From assembly GCA_003454975.1 (NCBI GenBank), contig DMST01000014.1:36458-46444 (forward strand): a stretch of 9,987 bases of DNA, in the 5' to 3' direction. The notes under the pieces are model-generated. The model was not told the DNA's origin. It worked only from the letters and a program-made list of their open reading frames with translations, and ran no database searches. The stretch is from Cytophagales bacterium. Its GTDB lineage: Bacteria; Bacteroidota; Bacteroidia; Cytophagales; Cyclobacteriaceae. This document shows positions 1 to 6,265 of this stretch, in pieces. The stretch's first letter is position 1. Each line of letters opens with the position of its first letter. The position numbers were made by a program, and so were the translations under genes.

Positions 1-425
1 GCTACATTGGCACTTCGAAAATCAGTTATTACCGGAATCCCGCAGGCTTCAAGTATTGCATGCCCCTCACCAATTTGGTAGGTATAACCGACATCAGGCC
101 TATGGAATACCGTATGCCCATGAGATCCCACTGCGACCACCTTTTCAAGGGAATTTTTGTCGGTGAAGGATTTTACTTGTTGGCCTAGCCATGTGCCATA
201 TGCCCAGTGGGTTTCCACCAACTGTTGAGCACTGCCTCCAAATAGGCTAGGTCCTAACCGGCTATGCCATTCATCGTTGTAGGGAAGTGTTTCGGAGGCA
301 AGAATGTTAAAACTCAACGAAGTACGGCCATTTTTTCGAAACTGAACCGCTACAAGGTCTAGTCCGTCCAATGAAGTACCCGACATCAGCCCAATGTAGG
401 TTCCTTTTTCTAGGTCTCTTGTCAC
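1..425 (-). CDS. anmK: Anhydro-N-acetylmuramic acid kinase, N-terminal part (cut by window edge)
   Basis: AnmK phosphorylates and opens 1,6-anhydro-MurNAc to MurNAc-6-phosphate in the cytosol, recycling muropeptides released during wall turnover. The translated minus strand gives 141 complete codons plus two bases, and the rest of the gene lies left of base 1. Visible family motifs are MSGTSLDGLD at residues 14-23 (phosphate-binding loop of this ASKHA kinase family), GSHGHTVFHRP at 100-110, and QIGEG followed by GIPVITDFR at 117-137. The start is GTG at 423-425. An in-frame TAA lies immediately upstream at 426-428, and the only nearby downstream ATG is inside the MSGTS motif, so GTG is the plausible start. 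No Shine-Dalgarno is visible. The gene is divergent from the TPR gene at 555. The catalytic Asp expected in the second half cannot be checked. Confidence 0.93.
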   Translation of the reverse strand, partial: MTRDLEKGTYIGLMSGTSLDGLDLVAVQFRKNGRTSLSFNILASETLPYNDEWHSRLGPSLFGGSAQQLVETHWAYGTWLGQQVKSFTDKNSLEKVVAVGSHGHTVFHRPDVGYTYQIGEGHAILEACGIPVITDFRSANV

Positions 426-454
426 TTAGGAAAAGTAGCCAATTCTCTCAAAAT

Positions 455-464
455 AGGAATTCCT
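455..464. repeat. 10-bp palindrome AGGAATTCCT in the divergent intergenic region
   Basis: This is a perfect 10-base palindrome, 30 bases upstream of the anmK start and 91 bases upstream of the TPR gene start, within the 129-base divergent spacer 426-554. It could be a dimeric regulator half-site pair, but a single short AT-rich palindrome is weak evidence. It contains an EcoRI-type core, which is common by chance. Apart from this and the candidate promoter at 500-530 I see nothing else in the spacer. Confidence 0.2.
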
Positions 465-499
465 TAATTTGAAAAACTTGGATGTTACCGTAATTCTCC

Positions 500-530
500 T
501 GTGATTTCCTGCTCCACGATACTATCTTTA
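500..530 (+). promoter_or_regulatory. Candidate Bacteroidota-type promoter for the first TPR gene
   Basis: The sequence TATCTTTA at 523-530 matches seven of eight positions of the Bacteroidota -7 element TAnnTTTG. Nineteen bases upstream of it, 501-503 reads GTG where TTG is expected, so the -33 element is imperfect. Transcription would begin near 536, giving a leader of about 20 bases before the ATG at 555. The spacing matches the better promoters at 7591-7620 and 9865-9894. Confidence 0.45.
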
Positions 531-554
531 TTTCAGCACGCATTTCCTGGAATT

Positions 555-1901
555 ATGAAAACGACTACATTTTTTTCTACCCTCCTTTTTGTACTGGTTT
601 GTTTGGGAGCAAAGGCTCAAGTGGACGGTGAAGAATGCTGGGGAAGGGATCCCAAAGCATGGAATTTTCCTGAAGGGGAACTGAACGAAATTTCTCGTGA
701 GAAGAACGCTTACTACTCTGACCAATCAAAAGTTGGAAATCACGAGGCGGCTGCCCCGCATTTGTTTTGGTTGATTAACAACGTGCCTGATCTCAATGAA
801 GGCTTATATATTAATGGCGCCAAAATTTACCAAGCCCTAGGCGATCAGGCCGAAGATGCTGCTCAAAAAGAAGTTTACTATGATTCGGTTATCTGGTGCT
901 ATAACCGTCGTGCCGAAATTTATTGTGATCCAGATGGCAAATTGCAGGAATGGCAGGCCTATCATTCTTTTCGGTTTTTCTACCGCAATCCCAAACGCCA
1001 CTCCTCATTGTATTCTCTTTTTCGGCAAGCCAGAGAGGCAACAGGAGATAATTTTAAGCCCATCAACGCGGAATACTTCATGCAGGTATCCGTGTGGCTA
1101 GCCAAGCGAGAGAAAATTAGCGCGGATGAGTTCTTCAACGTCTATGATGAGATGAGTACCCTGGTATCCCACTATCGCTCTTCGGGTACCTTGTCTGATG
1201 CTAAAGCCTCTGCGATGCAAGATAAATTGGATGGAATTGTGACTAGCGGGCCTATTCAGGTGGACGATGAATTCATCGCCACTACCTTCTGCCCTGTATT
1301 GGAAGCTAATCCAGACGATGTGAACCAAGCGAAAAAGATTGTTTCGTTCAGCATGGGCTTCAAAGCCAAGGAGCACGGTTGCTTTCTGGACGCGGTGAAG
1401 ATTGTATTTGAAGCAGAGCCAACCGCGGCATTGGCGCGTCTTTTGGCCGAGGAGTACAACGATATGGAACAGTACGATGAGGCCTTGGGATACTATCAGC
1501 AGTGTATTGATATGACCGAAGACCCTATTAAAGTGAGTGATCTGTACTATACCATGGCGCTGGTGCAGCGCAAAAGAGCATTGTATAGCTCAGCCCGAAG
1601 CTACTCACTGAAGGGTCTGGAAGCAGACCCCGCTAACACCAAACACTGTTTGATGATAGGTGATGTATACCAGGCCAGTTTTGAAGGTTGCAAGAAGGGG
1701 GAGAACAAGGTACATGATCGGGCTATCTTTATTGCTGCTTATAACTGGTATGCCAAGGCCGGTGATACCAATCGGATGAACATTGCCAAGCAGCAATTTC
1801 CTTCGAAGGAGGACATCTTCAGTTACAATATGAATGTAGGGGATTCGTATACCGTGGGTTGCTGGGTAAACGAAACGGTGACTATCAAAGCCAGAGATTG
1901 A
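555..1901 (+). CDS. Secreted TPR-type protein, copy 1 of a paralogous pair
   Basis: This 448-residue exported protein has no function I can name. Residues 1-21 form a Sec signal peptide (MKTT, hydrophobic core, then AKA before Gln22), so it is probably periplasmic or surface-exposed. Residues about 292-366 contain two TPR-like helical pairs, for example EYNDMEQYDEALGYYQQCI and YYTMALVQRKRALYSSARSY, suggesting protein-protein binding. The C-terminus (about 415-448) holds FPSKEDIFSYNM and SYTVGCW. Cysteines 28, 115, 124, 246, 276, 379 and 436 are matched in the paralogue at 4026-5405, and Cys365 is unique to this copy. The ATG at 555 was chosen over an upstream in-frame GTG at 501 because the signal peptide begins there and the candidate promoter lies between them. 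The gene is monocistronic, ending in a terminator 23 bases after the stop. It resembles Bacteroidota proteins usually annotated only as tetratricopeptide repeat proteins. Confidence 0.85.
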   Translation: MKTTTFFSTLLFVLVCLGAKAQVDGEECWGRDPKAWNFPEGELNEISREKNAYYSDQSKVGNHEAAAPHLFWLINNVPDLNEGLYINGAKIYQALGDQAEDAAQKEVYYDSVIWCYNRRAEIYCDPDGKLQEWQAYHSFRFFYRNPKRHSSLYSLFRQAREATGDNFKPINAEYFMQVSVWLAKREKISADEFFNVYDEMSTLVSHYRSSGTLSDAKASAMQDKLDGIVTSGPIQVDDEFIATTFCPVLEANPDDVNQAKKIVSFSMGFKAKEHGCFLDAVKIVFEAEPTAALARLLAEEYNDMEQYDEALGYYQQCIDMTEDPIKVSDLYYTMALVQRKRALYSSARSYSLKGLEADPANTKHCLMIGDVYQASFEGCKKGENKVHDRAIFIAAYNWYAKAGDTNRMNIAKQQFPSKEDIFSYNMNVGDSYTVGCWVNETVTIKARD

Positions 1902-1924
1902 TCCCCAATAGGGCCATTTATCAC

Positions 1925-1962
1925 AAAGGTGTCGGCAAGAAATGTCGGCACCTTTTTATTTT
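1925..1962 (+). terminator. Rho-independent terminator after TPR copy 1
   Basis: The left arm 1925-1937 pairs with the right arm 1943-1955 as a 13-bp RNA stem with two G-U wobbles and an AGAAA loop, followed by a T-rich tract (TTTTTATTTT). The two wobbles arise because both arms contain the same 8-mer TGTCGGCA. On the opposite strand they become A-C mismatches, so the hairpin is strand-specific and serves the plus-strand gene. The rest of the 127-base spacer up to coaX shows no convincing promoter. Confidence 0.9.
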
Positions 1963-2028
1963 GTATCTAACCTAAGAATTAACACAACATACCCAGGACG
2001 AGCATCTCGCGGGGTTGTTTGATATCTA

Positions 2029-2745
2029 ATGCAACTGATTATTGATCAAGGAAATACCTCATTAAAGGCCGGCTGGTTTCGAGGTGAAAAGTTGGTGAGG
2101 GCAGAGACCTATAGCAGGGTGGAGGAGTTAAATACCCTGCTTGTTCAAGATGTCCCGGACCGGATAGGAATAGGATCAGTAGCCGCTAAAGGGGAGGAAA
2201 TCAAGAATAAGTTGCAGACCACCGCGAAATCGTATGTTATCGATAACACTTGGCCTACGCCGCTCGTTACGAAATATGCTACTCCTACTACCCTGGGAAT
2301 CGACCGTATAGCAGCGGCAGTGGGGGCTTGGACCCTCCACCCACTATCTAACCTGCTGGTTATTGATTTGGGTACATGCATCACCTATGATTTGGTAGAT
2401 GAGACGGGCACTTACCACGGTGGTAACATTACGCCCGGATTGCACATGCGTTTTGAAGCGATGCACCATTACACCGCCCGGTTACCCAACCCGGGGGTAA
2501 ACTGGGATATATCGCTGGTTGGTAACTCTACCCCCACATCCTTACAGAGCGGGGTGTTATATGGTATTATTGGTGAAATGGAAGGGATGATTTCACGATA
2601 TCGCCACCTTTTCAATCCTCTGAGGGTCTGTTTGACGGGCGGAGACGCTCCATTCTTTGAATCTAAGGTAAAAGAGAGCATCTTTGTAGTTCGCAATTTG
2701 GTGCTCATTGGGCTAAATACCATTCTTACACAGCATGCGGAGTAA
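2029..2745 (+). CDS. coaX: Type III pantothenate kinase
   Basis: CoaX uses ATP to phosphorylate pantothenate, the first committed step of coenzyme A synthesis, in the cytosol. The 238-residue length is typical of the type III family, which is unrelated to CoaA. Visible motifs are the N-terminal phosphate loop DQGNT (residues 6-10), PTTLGIDR (86-93, pantothenate-binding region), VIDLGTCITYDLV beginning at 111 with the presumed catalytic Asp113, GGNITPG (about 132-138), SGVLYGIIGEMEGMI, and TGGDAPFF near the C-terminus. The start ATG at 2029 places DxGNT at the expected distance from the N-terminus. No Shine-Dalgarno is visible. The last 11 bases overlap the start of the next gene, implying co-transcription and probable translational coupling. 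No clear promoter is visible in the spacer upstream. Confidence 0.96.
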   Translation: MQLIIDQGNTSLKAGWFRGEKLVRAETYSRVEELNTLLVQDVPDRIGIGSVAAKGEEIKNKLQTTAKSYVIDNTWPTPLVTKYATPTTLGIDRIAAAVGAWTLHPLSNLLVIDLGTCITYDLVDETGTYHGGNITPGLHMRFEAMHHYTARLPNPGVNWDISLVGNSTPTSLQSGVLYGIIGEMEGMISRYRHLFNPLRVCLTGGDAPFFESKVKESIFVVRNLVLIGLNTILTQHAE

Positions 2746-4015
2746 AATTTTCGGCCTGTGGGCCTTATTAGGAGCGGGAATACTTACACCACTCAAAGGC
2801 CAGATATTACAGTCTCCATATACATCTTACGGCATAGGTGAATTACAGTCCACGGCCACCACAGGTAACTTGGGCATGGGCGGTATCGGTATTGGAGGAG
2901 GCCACCCACTCCTTTTGAATACGCGGAATTCCGCATGGTTGGCCCGAAACCTGTACACGGCGTTTGATATTGGGCTTCAGGGAGAGTACCGAACCCTAAC
3001 CACCGATTCGTCATTCAATGACCTGGCTACTGGTGGCCTGCGGAATATGGCTTTTGGCTTTCCTATCTATAACAAGAAGAATTTTGGTTGGACCACATCG
3101 CTGGGGCTATCTCCTTACAGCACTGTGAGCTATCAGTTGGTAGGCTCTGAAGAAACTGTTGGTCCTTTGGGCGAAGTAGCCCGAATATCAGAAGGTAGTG
3201 GTGGCTACAATACTGTGTACTGGGCCAATGGCGTAAGGTTAGGGAAAAACCTGTATCTGGGCGCCAAAATCAATTACCTCTTCGGTACCGTAGTGGAAGA
3301 GGCAATAGTGACTTTTGAGCCTTTTGATGTCATTGGTAGTAGCAATATAGCCTTATACGAGCGCTACTCAGTGGGTGATTTTCTATGGGAGGCTAGCGCC
3401 GGTTATCAATTCAAACTCTCCGATCTACTCTCCATGCGTGTGGGTGGATATTATGGCGGGGGAGCGAATGTAAATACGGAAGGGCTAAATACGCTTCAAA
3501 TACGTTCGTTACAGTTTGGCACACCCACCACTTCAGATACCCTATTCAATGCCGAAGGCACGCAGCATATTCCCTTTTCTGCCGGAGCGGGTATTGCATT
3601 CGAACAGGCTAGTAACTGGATAATTGGTGTGGATTTCGACTATCAACCCTGGTCACAGTATCGGGATGTTCAGGGAAATCCTGGATCCAATTTGACCGAT
3701 CAGTGGCGGGTTTCTCTTGGTAGCCAAATCACTCCTGAATGGAACTCTGCCAACTATTTACGCCGGGTAGGCTATGGCATGGGAGTACACTATGAGAACA
3801 CTCCGGTTGTAGAAAGCGGAAGACAGATCACAGACTTTGGTATTAATTTTGGTCTCTCTCTACCTGTGAGCCGTACGGGTTCTACTTTGAATACCGTGGT
3901 GCAGGTGGGAAGACGTGGAACCACACTGGATAATCTAATACAAGAAAACTACGTGAAGCTGAATCTAGGCATGACCTTTAATCAGCTTTGGTTTATAAGA
4001 AGTAAGTATGACTAA
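2735..4015 (+). CDS. Putative outer-membrane beta-barrel protein
   Basis: This is a 426-residue exported protein. Residues 1-22 form a signal peptide ending in LKG before Gln23. The mature part opens with SPYTSYGIGELQ and a glycine-rich stretch (LGMGGIGIGGG, NTRNSAWLA). It then alternates short amphipathic strands rich in aromatic residues and glycine, as in Bacteroidota barrels loosely related to the OmpP1/FadL group. The C-terminus (KLNLGMTFNQLWFIRSKYD) looks like a closing strand with aromatic residues. I recognise the general family style but not a specific substrate. Its ATG lies 11 bases inside coaX, and its stop is next to, or overlaps, the start of the second TPR gene. This pattern suggests the barrel and the TPR protein are made together and may act together at the outer membrane, which is inference. 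Confidence 0.8.
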   Translation: MRSKIFGLWALLGAGILTPLKGQILQSPYTSYGIGELQSTATTGNLGMGGIGIGGGHPLLLNTRNSAWLARNLYTAFDIGLQGEYRTLTTDSSFNDLATGGLRNMAFGFPIYNKKNFGWTTSLGLSPYSTVSYQLVGSEETVGPLGEVARISEGSGGYNTVYWANGVRLGKNLYLGAKINYLFGTVVEEAIVTFEPFDVIGSSNIALYERYSVGDFLWEASAGYQFKLSDLLSMRVGGYYGGGANVNTEGLNTLQIRSLQFGTPTTSDTLFNAEGTQHIPFSAGAGIAFEQASNWIIGVDFDYQPWSQYRDVQGNPGSNLTDQWRVSLGSQITPEWNSANYLRRVGYGMGVHYENTPVVESGRQITDFGINFGLSLPVSRTGSTLNTVVQVGRRGTTLDNLIQENYVKLNLGMTFNQLWFIRSKYD

Positions 4016-4025
4016 ATTTTTGGGT

Positions 4026-5405
4026 ATGAAAGCGAAATTGATGTTTACCCTGGGGCTGGTTAGTCTGTTGGCCCTCCAGGTGTATGGACAGGAGGATGGT
4101 ACAGAACCGGCCCCTGCGAACCCTGATACACCCTTTGAAATGCCTGAGTGCTTGGGGTTGGATCCTACTGAGTGGCGTTATCCTGAGGATAAGAGCACGG
4201 CTACAGAGAAAAACGCTTACTATTCGGACATGTTGAAAGCCGAGCAGTATCAAGAGTCTCTACAAGCATTGCGTTGGTTCTTCAATAACGCTCCTGACTT
4301 CAAGCCTTCCATTTACATTAATGGTGGAAAGATTTACGAAGCATTGGGTAACGCTGCACAAGATGCAGAATTGAAGAAAGCCTATTATGATTCTGTATTG
4401 TGGTGCTATGACCAGCGTATCAGAATTTGGTGCGACGAGGATGGCAAATTGCACGACTATAAGGCATTCTACAATTTCAAGTTTAACTACCGCGATGGTT
4501 CCCAGTACCCTCAGATTTATGAGATGTACTGGAATGTACTGAAGTTGAACGGTGTAAACATGAAAGACCTCAACATTGTGCCTTTCATGACTACCGTAAC
4601 ACGTCTGTACGATCCCATCAATTTCGTAGAGGCTACTGATGTACTGCGTGTGTACGATGAACTTACTAAAGTTATTGAGCACCAGGCAGCCAACGGTCTG
4701 AGCCCTGAAAAGGTAAAAGAGTATCAAGGGAAGATTGACGGCCTGTTGGCTGGGTCAGTACCGATGGATGCGGCCTTTATTGAGGAAAACTTCTGTGCCA
4801 AATTTGCCGAAGCAGGAGATGACTTGAACTTGGCAAAGAAAATCGTTGCGTATAGTTTGAGCAATAAGGCAACCGACAACGCTTGCTTTGTGGAAGCTGC
4901 GAAAGTTGTATTTGCCAATGACCCTACGGACGCCATGGCACGTACCATTGCTGACAAGCATTTGGGCAAACAGGAATATGACAGTGCCATTGCTTGGTAT
5001 GAAAATGCTATTGCTTTGATGGAGGATAACATCCGCAAGAGCGAGTTGTATTACAGCATTGCCAACATCAACCGGACCAAAGGTCTGTTCTCTTCTGCTC
5101 GTTCGGCAGCACTCAAAGGAATCGAAGAGGATCCCACGAACACCAAAAACTTCTTGATGATTGGTGACTTGTATCAGCAGAGCTTCCAAACCTGTAAAAA
5201 GGGTACGAACATCGTGCATGACCGTGCGGTTTACATTGCGGCTTACAACTGGTACCGGAAAGCCGGAGACAACGCCCGAATGGCTTCAGCAAGAGCACAA
5301 TTCCCTTCGAAAGAAGAAATCTTCCAGTACAACATGACCGAGGGTCAATCTTACACCGTAGGATGCTGGGTAGGTGAAACGGTGTCCATTATGGCACGTA
5401 ACTAA
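4026..5405 (+). CDS. Secreted TPR-type protein, copy 2 of a paralogous pair
   Basis: This 459-residue exported protein is clearly homologous over its full length to the product of 555-1901, with roughly half the residues identical by eye. Shared blocks include EKNAYYSD, YINGGKIYEALG, YYDSVLWCYDQR, a TPR-like region at about 302-374, and the tail FPSKEEIF, SYTVGCW. Its only cysteines (42, 127, 136, 257, 287, 390, 447) all match copy 1. It has an extra acidic Pro/Glu-rich linker after the signal peptide (EDGTEPAPANPDTP). I chose ATG 4026 because it gives a 22-residue leader ending in Gln, the same length as in copy 1. ATG 4008, which overlaps the upstream stop as ATGACTAA and adds six residues, is a real alternative and would give translational coupling to the barrel gene. 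Function unknown; a periplasmic or surface adaptor role is inference. Confidence 0.87.
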   Translation: MKAKLMFTLGLVSLLALQVYGQEDGTEPAPANPDTPFEMPECLGLDPTEWRYPEDKSTATEKNAYYSDMLKAEQYQESLQALRWFFNNAPDFKPSIYINGGKIYEALGNAAQDAELKKAYYDSVLWCYDQRIRIWCDEDGKLHDYKAFYNFKFNYRDGSQYPQIYEMYWNVLKLNGVNMKDLNIVPFMTTVTRLYDPINFVEATDVLRVYDELTKVIEHQAANGLSPEKVKEYQGKIDGLLAGSVPMDAAFIEENFCAKFAEAGDDLNLAKKIVAYSLSNKATDNACFVEAAKVVFANDPTDAMARTIADKHLGKQEYDSAIAWYENAIALMEDNIRKSELYYSIANINRTKGLFSSARSAALKGIEEDPTNTKNFLMIGDLYQQSFQTCKKGTNIVHDRAVYIAAYNWYRKAGDNARMASARAQFPSKEEIFQYNMTEGQSYTVGCWVGETVSIMARN

Positions 5406-5417
5406 TCACAAAGGCAC

Positions 5418-5425
5418 TATCTTTG
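5418..5425 (+). promoter_or_regulatory. Perfect -7 promoter element TATCTTTG upstream of lptC
   Basis: The octamer matches TAnnTTTG at all defined positions and lies in the 61-base spacer between TPR copy 2 and lptC. Transcription would start near 5431, inside the left arm of the terminator at 5428-5458. No good TTG -33 element is present at 17-22 bases upstream, where the sequence is the end of the TPR coding region. The octamer could occur by chance a few times in 10 kb, so this is only a candidate. Confidence 0.45.
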
Positions 5426-5427
5426 CA

Positions 5428-5458
5428 GGCGACTTGAGCAATCAGGTCGCCTTTTTTT
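5428..5458 (+). terminator. Rho-independent terminator after TPR copy 2
   Basis: The arm GGCGACTTGA (5428-5437) pairs with TCAGGTCGCC (5442-5451) as a 10-bp stem with one G-U wobble, closed by a stable GCAA tetraloop and followed by seven T residues (5452-5458). It begins 22 bases after the TPR stop and separates the coaX-barrel-TPR unit from lptC, although some read-through remains possible. Confidence 0.93.
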
Positions 5459-5466
5459 ACGCAAAT

Positions 5467-6042
5467 ATGAAACTCTCTTCTTTTACACTGGCCGCAGGTC
5501 TATTGGTAATCATTTCTGCATGCAGCGAAAGCCGCCAGCTTTCGGAAATGCCCGAATACGAAGGGGCATGGTTGGTTGCCAACAACATCGAAACCATCAT
5601 GAGTGATTCCGCACTGGTGCGGATCAAGCTTACTGCCCCTAAACAGTTGGAGTACAAACGTGGTGATCGGGAGTTTCCCGATGGTTTGCACATGGATTTC
5701 GTGGAGGCAGACGGACACTCATCCTCTACTGTTGATGCTGAGAAGGGATACTACTATATGGATACCGAACTGTGGAAAGTAGTAGGTAATGTAGTGTTGC
5801 AGGGGTTGGATCAAGGCGAGCGGTTGACGACCGAGGAGTTATGGTGGGATCCGGGAAAACGCGAGGTTTTCACAGAGGATAATATTCAGGTGACCATTCG
5901 GGAAGGTAATGAGGTGCTGACAGGCTATGGGCTGAAGGCGAAGCAAGATTTTTCTGAATATGAGCTGAGTGAGATCACGGGTGAATTCAGCGTAGAAGAG
6001 GATGAGGATGAACGGGAAGTTGTAAACCAAGAGGAAGAATGA
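5467..6042 (+). CDS. lptC: LptC-like LPS-export periplasmic lipoprotein
   Basis: LptC accepts lipopolysaccharide from the LptBFG transporter and passes it to LptA in the trans-envelope bridge. This 191-residue protein has the Bacteroidota LptC pattern. SDSALVRIKLTAP begins at residue 46, followed by EFPDGLHMDFVE, an Ala/Glu-Lys-Gly-Tyr strand, ELWKVVGNVVL, RLTTEELWWDPGKREVFTEDN, and GYGLKAKQDFSEYEL. These are repeated beta strands of the OstA/LptC jelly-roll type. The N-terminus is a lipoprotein signal: LVIISAC with Cys19 as the predicted lipidated residue. The better-known E. coli LptC has a transmembrane anchor instead. The last 17 residues are strongly acidic (EEDEDERE, QEEE). ATG 5467 is chosen because it starts the lipoprotein signal after the terminator. 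An in-frame upstream start at 5374 would overlap the TPR gene and destroy the signal. The stop overlaps the next ATG by four bases (ATGA). Confidence 0.9.
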   Translation: MKLSSFTLAAGLLVIISACSESRQLSEMPEYEGAWLVANNIETIMSDSALVRIKLTAPKQLEYKRGDREFPDGLHMDFVEADGHSSSTVDAEKGYYYMDTELWKVVGNVVLQGLDQGERLTTEELWWDPGKREVFTEDNIQVTIREGNEVLTGYGLKAKQDFSEYELSEITGEFSVEEDEDEREVVNQEEE

Positions 6043-6260
6043 AACTGCTTGATGTCTTGATTTTAGTATTTGCCAGTTTGTTTCTCATGATTGGCGTGCA
6101 CCAAGGACTCCAATTTGGCTGGGGCAATTCCTACTTTTTTTTCATGTTTTCGGTAGGCCTTGTATTTTTATACAGCTACCGACGTCAGCAGCGTGTACAG
6201 GCCGAAGAGGAGGAACCTCAGAAACCCAAGGGCACAAAGCGAACGGGTAGCCGTCGCTAA
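6039..6260 (+). CDS. Small two-helix inner-membrane protein of unknown function
   Basis: This 73-residue protein has two hydrophobic segments, about residues 4-20 (LDVLILVFASLFLMIGV) and 30-46 (NSYFFFMFSVGLVFLYSY). They are joined by a short Gly/Gln/Trp-containing turn. A charged tail follows, with RRQQR, then EEEE, then a basic Lys/Arg end. By the positive-inside rule the tail is probably cytosolic, and both termini likely face the cytosol. Its ATG overlaps the lptC stop (ATGA), and corC-like begins five bases after its stop, so the three genes are probably one transcript. I do not recognise a named family. The tight packing argues that it is a real gene, perhaps linked to LPS transport or to the following membrane protein, but no sequence motif shows this. 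Confidence 0.75.
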   Translation: MKLLDVLILVFASLFLMIGVHQGLQFGWGNSYFFFMFSVGLVFLYSYRRQQRVQAEEEEPQKPKGTKRTGSRR

Positions 6261-6265
6261 CTTTC

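Noticed and set aside
426..500. Minus-strand promoter for anmK (TACTTTTC or TATTTTG on the reverse strand)
   Set aside because: The first would start transcription at or after the GTG codon, and the second has a shortened -7 element with no TTG at the right distance.
501..554. Upstream in-frame GTG extension of TPR copy 1 (18 extra residues)
   Set aside because: It would bury the signal peptide and start within the candidate -33 element; ATG 555 gives a normal Sec leader of the same length as in copy 2.
600..602. Possible lipoprotein Cys16 in the leader of TPR copy 1 (LVC)
   Set aside because: The residue before Cys is Val, not Gly/Ala/Ser, and a standard signal peptidase I site (AKA before Gln) follows; copy 2 has no such Cys.
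1956..1963. TTATTTTG in the terminator tail as a coaX promoter
   Set aside because: It resembles the ppiD -7 element but has no TTG at 19-21 bases upstream and is explained by the T-tract of the terminator.
1999..2009. Small hairpin CGAG-CAT-CTCG in the coaX leader as a riboswitch or attenuator
   Set aside because: A four-pair stem with a three-base loop is too weak and no conserved riboswitch core or alternative terminator is present before coaX.
4260..5219. Long open frames on the minus strand at 4260-4727 and 4755-5219 (about 155 residues each)
   Set aside because: They lie wholly antisense to the TPR copy 2 gene, have no recognisable motif, signal or start context, and the plus-strand frame is supported by full-length homology to copy 1.
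5374..5466. In-frame extension of lptC starting inside the TPR gene
   Set aside because: It would translate through the terminator hairpin and remove the N-terminal lipoprotein signal that begins at ATG 5467.
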